DNA of 5,381 nucleotides from JBDSYA01 sp039925865 (GCA_039925865.1 JBDSYA010000240.1:1-5381), one strand, 5' to 3'. Numbered from the stretch's first letter, positions 1-5,172 are shown. Made by a program: numbers and translations. Notes: a model not told the origin generated them from the sequence alone.

Positions 1-286
1 CCGATTCTAATATTACCGCTTCACCGGAGCCCTGAATAAAATCCAGCATAGCATCATTCTTAGAAATTGAGATTGCAACTTTGTTATTAATTTTTATATT
101 ACCTAAAGACTTACCATTTGTTTCCAGCAAAACATATATCTTAAGCTCATCAATTCCAAAATACGCGCCAAGAATCCACGGAGAATATTCTCCGCCGGTT
201 GTCGCGATCATTATCGCGTCGTAAGTTTGAAGAACTTCAAGGATCTTTTCTTTTACTTCAGGCTGCCCTTCTTTTACTTCATTCAT
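1..286 (-). CDS. FMN-binding split-barrel (pyridoxamine 5'-phosphate oxidase-like) protein, 3' end cut by window
   Basis: The frame opens with ATG at 284-286 and stays open to the window edge, giving the first 95 residues. After a charged N-terminal helix (about residues 1-20) comes a strand containing IMIATTGG, then SPWILGAYFG, then ELKIYVLLETNGKSLGNIK, then NNKVAISIS and a second basic/acidic stretch ending GSGEAVILES. This order of strand, Trp-containing strand, KSLGNI turn and N-x-VAISI strand is the pattern of the PNPOx-like split barrel, which usually binds FMN or a related cofactor as a dimer. The family covers PLP synthesis enzymes, general flavin reductases and proteins of unknown role, so the exact function is open, and the start alone does not prove a PdxH role. 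The gene follows the aminotransferase by 105 nt on the same strand and could be co-transcribed with it. No Shine-Dalgarno sequence is visible; the leader is A/T only. Confidence 0.8.
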   Translation of the reverse strand, partial: MNEVKEGQPEVKEKILEVLQTYDAIMIATTGGEYSPWILGAYFGIDELKIYVLLETNGKSLGNIKINNKVAISISKNDAMLDFIQGSGEAVILES

Positions 287-314
287 ATTTATTATTTATA
301 TTTCTTAAAATTTT

Positions 315-322
315 CAAAACTA
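315..322 (-). promoter_or_regulatory. candidate -7 element (TAGTTTTG) upstream of the PNPOx-like gene
   Basis: On the minus strand the octamer TAGTTTTG fits the Bacteroidota -7 consensus TAnnTTTG exactly and lies 28 nt before the ATG at 286. The expected TTTG near -33 is only a T-run here. The surrounding spacer is very AT-rich and repetitive, so a chance match is quite possible. Confidence 0.2.
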
Positions 323-364
323 AAATCTAAAATCATAAATTAAAAAACTAATATCTTTAAAATC

Positions 365-391
365 CCAAATCCGAAATTCCCAATCCCAAAT
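365..391 (+). repeat. repeat family copy A, abutting the aminotransferase stop codon
   Basis: This 27-nt stretch matches 25 of 27 positions of the reverse complement of the copies at 2417-2443 and 2805-2831, including the core AATCCGAAATTCC. It ends at base 391, directly next to the TAG stop (392-394) of the minus-strand aminotransferase. The copy at 2951-2977 has the same position relative to the livG stop. It has no visible terminator structure. Confidence 0.85.
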
Positions 392-1549
392 CTATATGAC
401 TTCCTTTATCCTTCTGATCGCCTCTTTTATATTCTCCCGGGAATTTGCATAAGAAAATCTTAAATAACCTTCGCCAAATTCACCAAAAGAAGTTCCGGAA
501 AGTGCTGCTACGCCTCCTTTATAAAGTAAGAGTTCATTCAGATCTTTAGAAGAATAACCCGTCCCGGTTATATTTGGAAAAGCGTAAAAAGCTCCGGATG
601 GCACAATGCATGAAAAACCTTTTATAGAATTTAATCCATCAACAATTATATCTCTTCTGATCATAAACTCTTCTTTCATTTTATCCACAGATTCCTGCGG
701 TCCTTCATAAGCTTCTATGCATGCTTTCTGAACTACAGCATTTGTACATGAATTGCTGTTAGTCATAAGCTGTGCAGTCAGCTTGGCTAATTCTTTATTC
801 ATTACACCATAACCTGCTCTCCAGCCTGTCATCGCATACGTTTTTGAAAATCCGTCAAGTATTATTGTTCTGTCTTTAAAGCCCGGTATTTGTGTAATGC
901 TGAAATGCTCGCCTTTGAATATCAGCCTGCTGTAAATTTCATCACTCAGTATCCAGATATCTTCACGGTCTTTTAAAATTTTTCCTATATGTCTTATCTC
1001 CTCTTCATTTAAAATTCCCCCTGTGGGATTTTGAGGCGTGTTAATTATAACCATTTTTGTTTTTGGAGTAATAAGTTTTTCCAGATCTTTGACATCAAAT
1101 GCAAATCCAATTTCTTCTTTTAATTTTAAAGGTACCGGCACTCCCCCGACAAACTTTATCATTGATTCATATATAGGAAATCCGGGATTAGGATAAATAA
1201 CCTCATCACCTTCGTTTACCAGGGCAAGTATTGCAAAGAACATTATGGGCTTTGCACCCGGAGTCATTACCACTTCATCGGAATGCACATCTATCCCGCG
1301 AGTCTTGCTAATGTATTTTGCAATTGCAGTCCTGACTTCCAGAATTCCTGCAGATGGCGTATAATGAGTATCTCCGGCCCTTATAGAAGATATTGCTGCC
1401 TCACATATGTTCTCAGGAGTTGGAAAATCAGGTTCACCGATCTCAAGATGAATTATACTTTTTCCTTCTGCCTCAAGTTTTCTTGCTTTGGCTAAAACCT
1501 CAAACGCTGTCTCTGTACCGAGGTTTGACATTCTGTCAGCGAATTTCAT
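392..1549 (-). CDS. PLP-dependent class I/II aminotransferase (AspC/PatA-like)
   Basis: This 385-residue cytosolic enzyme is full length for fold-type I aminotransferases, which move an amino group between an amino acid and a 2-oxo acid. Visible landmarks are IGEPDF (37-42), YTPSAG (63-68), PGAK (97-100), NTPQNPTGG (170-178, with the cofactor-contacting Asn174), SDEIY (202-206), SKTYAMTGWR (235-244, Lys236 being the likely Schiff-base lysine) and YLRFSYA (362-368, Arg364 the expected carboxylate-binding arginine). At the ring-stacking site, where aspartate aminotransferases usually have Trp in a P-x-P-x-W motif, this protein reads PNPGFPIY, with Phe124. The set fits the broad aspartate/aromatic/alanine aminotransferase group; substrate specificity cannot be decided, so no symbol is given. 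The start is ATG at 1547-1549 after an A-rich leader with no Shine-Dalgarno; the stop is TAG. It lies 153 nt downstream of livF on the same strand. Confidence 0.95.
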   Translation of the reverse strand: MKFADRMSNLGTETAFEVLAKARKLEAEGKSIIHLEIGEPDFPTPENICEAAISSIRAGDTHYTPSAGILEVRTAIAKYISKTRGIDVHSDEVVMTPGAKPIMFFAILALVNEGDEVIYPNPGFPIYESMIKFVGGVPVPLKLKEEIGFAFDVKDLEKLITPKTKMVIINTPQNPTGGILNEEEIRHIGKILKDREDIWILSDEIYSRLIFKGEHFSITQIPGFKDRTIILDGFSKTYAMTGWRAGYGVMNKELAKLTAQLMTNSNSCTNAVVQKACIEAYEGPQESVDKMKEEFMIRRDIIVDGLNSIKGFSCIVPSGAFYAFPNITGTGYSSKDLNELLLYKGGVAALSGTSFGEFGEGYLRFSYANSRENIKEAIRRIKEVI

Positions 1550-1574
1550 ATTTAGTTAGTTAAATTTTGAATGT

Positions 1575-1627
1575 TGATTTTAAATATTGATTTTAAATGT
1601 TGTATTTAAATATTGAATTTTAAATGT
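1575..1627. repeat. AT-only tandem repeat, 13-14 bp period, four units
   Basis: Four consecutive units read TGATTTTAAATAT (1575-1587), TGATTTTAAATGT (1588-1600), TGTATTTAAATAT (1601-1613) and TGAATTTTAAATGT (1614-1627), followed by a partial TGA. A related partial unit precedes them at about 1560-1574. They fill the part of the livF-aminotransferase spacer nearest the aminotransferase start, so they would form its untranslated leader if transcription begins upstream. Confidence 0.8.
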
Positions 1628-1666
1628 TGAAGTCACATTATCTCCAAATTACTTTTTAATATTAAT

Positions 1667-1688
1667 CTTTCAACTTTCAACTTTCCAA
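1667..1688. repeat. short tandem heptamer CTTTCAA, three imperfect units
   Basis: Units CTTTCAA (1667-1673), CTTTCAA (1674-1680) and CTTTCCAA (1681-1688) lie just downstream of the livF stop in the direction of transcription. The remainder of the spacer to base 1702 is plain A/T sequence. Confidence 0.7.
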
Positions 1689-1702
1689 TTTTTAATTTTA
1701 AA

Positions 1703-2410
1703 CTATTCCCCAAGATAAGCCTTTCTTACTTCTTCATTTTGTGCAAGTGATTTTGCATCGCCTTCTAAAATTATCTCACCGGTTTCCATAACATATCCGT
1801 AATCAGCAATAGATAAAGCAATGTTAGCATTCTGTTCAACTAATAATATTGTAAGACCGGTAGTTTTATTCAACGCCTCGATCTTTTCGAATATAAGTTT
1901 GACAAGTAATGGAGCAATTCCCAAAGAAGGTTCATCCAGCAATAGCAGTTTAGGCTTCGACATCAGAGCCCGGGAAATGGCAAGCATCTGCTGCTCTCCT
2001 CCGCTTAAAGTTCCGCCCAGTTGTCTCAGTCTTTCTTTGATCCTTGGAAAAAAAGTATATATAAAGTCAAGATCGTCTTTAAGATTATGTTTATCTTTTC
2101 TTGTATAAGCACCCATCTCGAGATTCTCTTTCACAGTTAGATTTGAAAATATCATTCTTCCTTCAGGAGATTGAGAAATTCCCCGTTCAACAGTTTTATT
2201 GGGCATCAGATTAGTAATATCCTCACCTAAAAAATTTATTGAACCTGTAACAGGTTTTAATATTGATGAAATTGTCCTTAGTAAAGTTGTTTTTCCCGCA
2301 CCGTTTGCTCCGATAAGAGTAACAATTGATTTTTCCTTAACGTGTAAGTTTATGCCTTTAATAGCTTTGATCGCTCCATAACTGACATGTAGGTCTTTTA
2401 TTTCAAGCAT
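1703..2410 (-). CDS. livF: LivF: branched-chain amino acid ABC importer, ATP-binding subunit
   Basis: This 235-residue protein has the normal LivF length and is one of the two cytoplasmic ATPases that power HAAT-family amino acid import. In order it shows Walker A GANGAGKTT (34-42), the LivF-type PEGR segment after the Q-loop (Gln80, PEGR 82-85), signature LSGGEQQ (135-141), Walker B LLLLDEP (155-161, with Asp159 and Glu160), D-loop SLGIAP (162-167) and the ending VRKAYLGE. The switch-region histidine is replaced by Gln193 in LLVEQNAN; this is the usual LivF sequence and helps separate it from LivG, which keeps His. The start ATG (2408-2410) is preceded by TAAAAA and by a spacer repeat, with no Shine-Dalgarno. 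The stop of the frameshifted gene upstream overlaps the first bases by 8 nt. The substrate is presumably branched-chain or related amino acids; HAAT transporters also take other compounds. Confidence 0.97.
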   Translation of the reverse strand: MLEIKDLHVSYGAIKAIKGINLHVKEKSIVTLIGANGAGKTTLLRTISSILKPVTGSINFLGEDITNLMPNKTVERGISQSPEGRMIFSNLTVKENLEMGAYTRKDKHNLKDDLDFIYTFFPRIKERLRQLGGTLSGGEQQMLAISRALMSKPKLLLLDEPSLGIAPLLVKLIFEKIEALNKTTGLTILLVEQNANIALSIADYGYVMETGEIILEGDAKSLAQNEEVRKAYLGE

Positions 2411-2800
2411 TTTTTAATTTGGAATTTGGAATTTCGGATTTGGACTTTCTCAAATTATACTTTGACGTTTTTCCAATTGATGTAAATATCGCAGTAAGTT
2501 CATTCGATTCTTTTAATAATAACGAAATCTTTTCCTCGCTCATTAATTTTGATTCTTTTATTAATTCCAACCAATAAATAGATTCGTCAGCTTCTTCTTC
2601 GACAATACGTATCTTAGAAATAAATTCTATCTTTGACCTTGAACGGCATGCGGCTCTGTAATTAGCACCAATAGATGTTGCACATCTTAATAATTGATTA
2701 CCTAAAATTTTCCAGTTGAATTTCTTGGTAAATTCTCAATTAATGTAATTACTCTCAAAGCAAATTTTTTAGTTCTCAATTTTAATTCATCCGAGGTCAT
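2403..2800 (-). pseudogene. four-helix-bundle protein (S23 / 23S rRNA IVS type), broken by a one-base frameshift
   Basis: From ATG at 2798-2800 the frame reads MTSDELKLRTKKFALRVITL... to TGKF and then stops at TAG. One frame over, the protein continues as ILGNQLLRCATSIGANYRAA, then a CRSRSKIEFISKIRIVEEEA stretch, DESIYWLELI and a final helix, ending at TGA 2403-2405. Joined, these give 132 residues with the family hallmarks (LP..., LLRCATSIGANYRA, EEEADES.YWLEL). The break is at GGAAAATTTTAGG (about 2701-2713): one more A in the A-run would restore the frame, and the total of 398 nt is one short of 133 codons. Family members are small helical bundles known from 23S rRNA intervening sequences and as Avd-like proteins of diversity-generating retroelements; their cellular role is mostly unclear. 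The last 15 or so residues (RKSKSEIPNSKLKNA) are encoded largely by a spacer repeat. It interrupts the livG-livF pair and overlaps the livF start. Real decay and a sequencing error cannot be told apart here. Confidence 0.85.
2417..2443 (-). repeat. repeat family copy B, inside the 3' end of the four-helix-bundle gene and 6 nt from livF
   Basis: These 27 nt are identical to 2805-2831 and in the same orientation, with plus-strand core GGAATTTCGGATTTGG. The repeat is read in frame as SKSEIPNS-like residues of the four-helix-bundle tail, and it lies 6 nt before the livF ATG, so it also forms the livF translation-start region. Confidence 0.9.
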
Positions 2801-2804
2801 AACG

Positions 2805-2831
2805 ATTTGGAATTTGGAATTTCGGATTTGG
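2805..2831 (-). repeat. repeat family copy C, 4 nt before the four-helix-bundle start codon
   Basis: This is a perfect 27-nt direct repeat of 2417-2443; the start-to-start distance is 388 nt, so the two copies bracket the broken gene. Extended to 2836, it also forms an inverted repeat with 2946-2977 (29 of 32 positions). Confidence 0.9.
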
Positions 2832-2950
2832 GATTTCTTAAATCCTGGCTCAAGGTCCTAACTTATTTTGATCAATACAATTAAAGATTCTGAGTTTTTC
2901 AAAATGCTCCCAAATTCTGTAAATCTCAAACTAAACATGTGTTTTAAATT

Positions 2951-2977
2951 CCAAATTCGAAATTCCAAATCCCAAAT
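2951..2977 (+). repeat. repeat family copy D, abutting the livG stop codon
   Basis: This copy matches 25 of 27 positions of the reverse complement of copy C. It ends at 2977, immediately next to the livG TAA (2978-2980), just as copy A abuts the aminotransferase stop. The 2837-2945 interval between C and D holds no ORF or RNA that I can recognise. Confidence 0.85.
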
Positions 2978-3745
2978 TTAAGAATGAGTTTCCCCCAAAT
3001 ACGCCTCTATCACCTTCGGGTCTTTCTTTATTTCCTCAGGTTTTCCTTCTGCAATTTTTTTACCGTAATCTAAAACAAAAATCCTTTCACATACGCCCAT
3101 TACAACTTTCATATCGTGTTCAATCAGCAGGATCGAGATCTTAAAATTATCTTTAACCATTTTTATGAGATTCATAAGTTCTACTTTTTCAGTCGGATTC
3201 ATTCCGGCAGCTGGCTCATCTAATAATAAGAGCTGCGGTGAAGTTGCAAGAGCTCTTACTATCTCAACTTTTCTTTGCTCACCGTAAGGCAGTGATCTTG
3301 CATGTTCATAACCTGCATCAAGCAAGCCGAAAATTTCCAGAAGTTCATTTATTTTATTGTCATATTCTTTTTCCTCACTCAAAAAACTTTTGATCTGTAA
3401 TACAGACTGAAAGAAACCTGCTTTGAGATTTTTTACAAAAGAAACTCTTATATTATCACGCACGCTGAGACTTTGGAAAAGTCTTATATTTTGAAAAGTC
3501 CTGCTTATCCCCAATGCGGCAACTTCATAAGGCTTTAAAGGTACAATACTTGTTCCCCGAAATCTTACATCTCCCTCAGTCGGATTATAAACTCCTGTGA
3601 TTATATTGAAGACAGTTGTTTTGCCTGCTCCGTTAGGACCGATCATCCCGATGAGTTCATCATCTCCCACCAGTGCATTGAGTTTGTCAACGCAGGTCAG
3701 TCCTCCAAAACGCATGGTGCAATCATTTATTTCTAATAAACTCAA
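2978..3745 (-). CDS. livG: LivG: branched-chain amino acid ABC importer, ATP-binding subunit
   Basis: This 255-residue protein is the second ATPase of the importer and has normal LivG length. It shows the LivG-type opening LLEINDCTMRFGGLTCVD (3-20), Walker A GPNGAGKTT (36-44), Q-loop SRTFQNIRLF (81-90, Gln85), signature LPYGEQRK (152-159), Walker B LLLLDEP (172-178, with Asp176 and Glu177), AAGMNPTE (179-186, family-typical) and the switch histidine His210 in LLIEHDM. The start is taken as TTG (3743-3745), because the first in-frame ATG is residue 11, which would remove the first conserved strand, and an in-frame TAA lies 18 nt upstream of the TTG. No Shine-Dalgarno is visible. It follows livM by 139 nt and precedes livF by 567 nt, the latter gap filled by the broken four-helix-bundle gene and its repeats. 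The stop is TAA. Confidence 0.96.
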   Translation of the reverse strand: MSLLEINDCTMRFGGLTCVDKLNALVGDDELIGMIGPNGAGKTTVFNIITGVYNPTEGDVRFRGTSIVPLKPYEVAALGISRTFQNIRLFQSLSVRDNIRVSFVKNLKAGFFQSVLQIKSFLSEEKEYDNKINELLEIFGLLDAGYEHARSLPYGEQRKVEIVRALATSPQLLLLDEPAAGMNPTEKVELMNLIKMVKDNFKISILLIEHDMKVVMGVCERIFVLDYGKKIAEGKPEEIKKDPKVIEAYLGETHS

Positions 3746-3770
3746 ATTCGATTTTAGACTTTAGATTTTG

Positions 3771-3789
3771 CCTGCCTGCCGCAGGCAGG
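3771..3789. repeat. GC-rich palindrome in the livM-livG spacer
   Basis: The sequence CCTGCCTGCCGCAGGCAGG has two 9-nt arms around a single C at 3780. As a hairpin it would give an 8-bp stem with a 3-nt loop. It is the only strongly GC-rich block in the spacers and is flanked by AT-rich phrases of the type GATTTTAGACTTTAGATTTT and GATTTACGATTTTT. No T-run follows it in the direction of transcription, so it is not a standard Rho-independent terminator. It could act as an mRNA-stabilising or REP-like element. Confidence 0.85.
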
Positions 3790-3851
3790 GATTTACGATT
3801 TTTTCATTACCACACAACTTACAATTTATATTTCAATTACTTTTTACATTA

Positions 3852-3900
3852 ACGTTTCACGTTTGACGTTTCACATTTGACGTTTCACATTTTACGTTTT
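3852..3900. repeat. 14-bp tandem repeat running into the 3' end of livM
   Basis: Units ACGTTTCACGTTTG (3852-3865), ACGTTTCACATTTG (3866-3879) and ACGTTTCACATTTT (3880-3893) are followed by a partial ACGTTTT (3894-3900). The last codons of livM and its TGA stop lie inside the third and partial units, so the final residues R-K-R-K-M of LivM come from repeat sequence. Confidence 0.85.
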
Positions 3901-4901
3901 CTTAATTTCACACCAAATAATCCCTGCGGCCTTAGCAACATCATGATGATCAGAAGTAATGCATAAATTATCATTCTGTATTCTGAAACTCCCCTTAAAA
4001 ATTCAGGTAGAATTGTCAGGAGAATTGCCGCTATAACGACTCCGACCATGCTTCCCATACCTCCAAGAATTACCATTACTACTATTTCAACCGATTTCAA
4101 AAAATTAAAATCTTCGGGATTGAGATATAAATTAAAATGTCCGTACAATGCTCCTGCAATTCCTGCGAAGAAAGCTCCGCTGACAAATGCGATCACTTTA
4201 AATTTTGTTGTGTTCACTCCCATAGATTCTGCTGCAACTTCGTCATCCTTTACCGCTAAAAATCCTCTGCCATAAGTTGAGTTCATAAGATTACTGATAA
4301 AATAAATTATCACTGCAACAAAAGTAAATGTCCAGAAAAAATTTGTATATTTTGGAACGGAATAAAATATAAAAGGAACATCTGCCATATTAGCCGGTAT
4401 CTGTGCAGCTTTCACACCGTTATTAAATATATAGGCTCCCCGAAAACCCTGTGATGCACCGATAAGCTCAAGACTTTGTATTATAACCCTTATAATTTCT
4501 GCAAATCCTAATGTTGTTATTGCAAGATAATCACCTTTCAATCTTAAAGACGGAACTCCGACAATTATTCCGGCAACAGCAGCAGCAAGTCCACCCAGTA
4601 AAAGGACAATTAAAAAGGAAATTGTATTTCCAAATAATCCGCCTCCGAAAGTTTCAATAAATAATGGTGCAAAATAGGTTGATATTGCAATCGATAAATA
4701 TCCTCCGATCGCCATAAAACCTGCATGACCTAAAGAAAATTGTCCTGTGTAACCGTTAATAAGATTAAGACTGGTGGCGAGAATTATATTGATACCGATA
4801 TAGATCAGTATAGTATAAAAGTATGGGTCTAAGTTTTCTGTGAATATATTTATGAAGAATATTAAAACAAGAGATGAAAGGAATAGAATTTTATTCTTCA
4901 T
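3885..4901 (-). CDS. livM: LivM: branched-chain amino acid ABC importer, inner-membrane permease
   Basis: This polytopic permease pairs with a LivH-type partner to form the HAAT transport channel. Counting from ATG at 4899-4901 it has 338 residues, in the LivM range. Conserved blocks are GYTGQFSLGHAGFMAIGGY (50-68), VPSLRLKGDYLAITTLGFAE (116-135), GRGFLAVKDDEVAAESMGVN (211-230, the cytoplasmic loop that contacts the ATPases), ILGGMGSMVG (278-287) and LRPQGLFG (323-330). Hydrophobic segments lie near residues 4-21, 28-48, 55-78, 95-118, 130-147, 188-206, 234-256, 271-303 and 308-325. A TTG codon directly precedes the ATG (TTGATGAAG), but ATG is the better start. No Shine-Dalgarno is visible. 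The last five residues, R-K-R-K-M, are encoded by a spacer tandem repeat. tRNA-Val lies 147 nt upstream on the same strand, and neither livH nor a binding-protein gene is adjacent. Confidence 0.96.
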   Translation of the reverse strand: MKNKILFLSSLVLIFFINIFTENLDPYFYTILIYIGINIILATSLNLINGYTGQFSLGHAGFMAIGGYLSIAISTYFAPLFIETFGGGLFGNTISFLIVLLLGGLAAAVAGIIVGVPSLRLKGDYLAITTLGFAEIIRVIIQSLELIGASQGFRGAYIFNNGVKAAQIPANMADVPFIFYSVPKYTNFFWTFTFVAVIIYFISNLMNSTYGRGFLAVKDDEVAAESMGVNTTKFKVIAFVSGAFFAGIAGALYGHFNLYLNPEDFNFLKSVEIVVMVILGGMGSMVGVVIAAILLTILPEFLRGVSEYRMIIYALLLIIMMLLRPQGLFGVKLRKRKM

Positions 4902-5000
4902 CAAATACTAGTTATAGTAGTAAGTCTCACTGGGGGAATAAAATTAAAGAGGTTACTTCGAATACTAAATTCAATGATTGGAAAGTTGTGACTTTGGATC

Positions 5001-5040
5001 AACTCTATAAACTCAACGAACTCTGAAAACTCAATGAACT
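5001..5040. repeat. 18-bp tandem repeat between tRNA-Val and livM
   Basis: Unit AACTCTATAAACTCAACG (5001-5018) is followed by AACTCTGAAAACTCAATG (5019-5036), matching at 15 of 18 positions, and then a partial AACT. It starts 9 nt beyond the tRNA 3' end in the direction of transcription. The rest of the spacer, 4902-5000, holds no gene or clear terminator. Confidence 0.75.
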
Positions 5041-5048
5041 TAAAATTG

Positions 5049-5122
5049 TGGGCGATTAAGGACTCGAACCTCAAACCCCCTCGGTGTAAGCGAGGTGCTC
5101 TAGCCAATTGAGCTAATCGCCC
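5049..5122 (-). tRNA. tRNA-Val (anticodon UAC)
   Basis: Read on the minus strand, all four arms fold. The acceptor GGGCGAT pairs with ATCGCCC. The D arm is GCTC/GAGC with a 9-nt loop containing GG. The anticodon stem CCTCG/CGAGG encloses loop CTTACAC, giving anticodon TAC at 5086-5088 with T33 in place. There is a 5-nt variable region, GGGTT. The T arm TGAGG/CCTTA has loop TTCGAGT and includes one G-T pair. The length is 74 nt including discriminator A (5049). CCA is not encoded: the next bases are CAA. UAC reads valine GUA and, with modification, other GUN codons. livM follows on the same strand with no obvious terminator between. Confidence 0.97.
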
Positions 5123-5140
5123 CTTTATTTTTACTGGTTA

Positions 5141-5172
5141 CGAAAATAAAGTTTATAATTAAGAATTTCAAA
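5141..5172 (-). promoter_or_regulatory. candidate Bacteroidota-type promoter for tRNA-Val
   Basis: On the minus strand TTTG (5169-5172) is followed, after 20 nt, by TATTTTCG (5141-5148). This fits the Bacteroidota -33 TTTG / -7 TAnnTTTG pattern with one mismatch in the -7 box and would place the start of transcription around 10 nt before the tRNA. The position is sensible, but the region is AT-rich. A 9-bp inverted repeat, CTTTATTTT (5123-5131) with AAAATAAAG (5143-5151), overlaps the -7 box and may be coincidence. Confidence 0.35.

Noticed and set aside
1283..1495. Plus-strand open frame of 70 codons inside the aminotransferase
   Set aside because: It lies antisense to a clear full-length enzyme, has a biased, Cys- and Ser-rich composition and no recognisable domain; it is a shadow frame.
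1821..2381. Two plus-strand open frames inside livF
   Set aside because: Both are antisense to conserved ABC ATPase motifs and have no family features.
2701..2713. Programmed -1 ribosomal frameshift in the four-helix-bundle gene
   Set aside because: The site GGA AAA TTT TAG does not fit the X XXY YYZ slippery pattern, and I see no clear stimulatory stem just downstream; a mutation or read error is simpler.
2837..2945. Possible small gene between livG and the four-helix-bundle gene (ATG near 2938, 26 codons)
   Set aside because: The frame is very short, has no recognisable features and ends in a stop before the four-helix-bundle start; nothing supports it being translated.
365..2977. CRISPR array from the GGAATTT repeats
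   Set aside because: There are only four copies, in mixed orientation, with irregular gaps of hundreds of bases containing genes and no spacer-sized intervals or cas genes.
3771..3789. Rho-independent terminator after livM
   Set aside because: The palindrome has a strong stem, but no T-run follows it on the minus strand (the following bases are CAAAATC), and livG continues in the same direction.
4048..4275. Plus-strand open frame inside livM
   Set aside because: It is antisense to the conserved permease core; its Pro/Thr/Ser-rich translation looks non-coding.
4901..5107. Minus-strand 68-codon open frame upstream of livM
   Set aside because: It reads through most of the tRNA-Val gene and the 18-bp tandem repeat (giving repetitive Glu-Phe-Ile residues), so it is not a real protein.
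5049..5122. tRNA gene as an integration (att) site
   Set aside because: No second copy of the tRNA 3' end and no integrase is present in the window.
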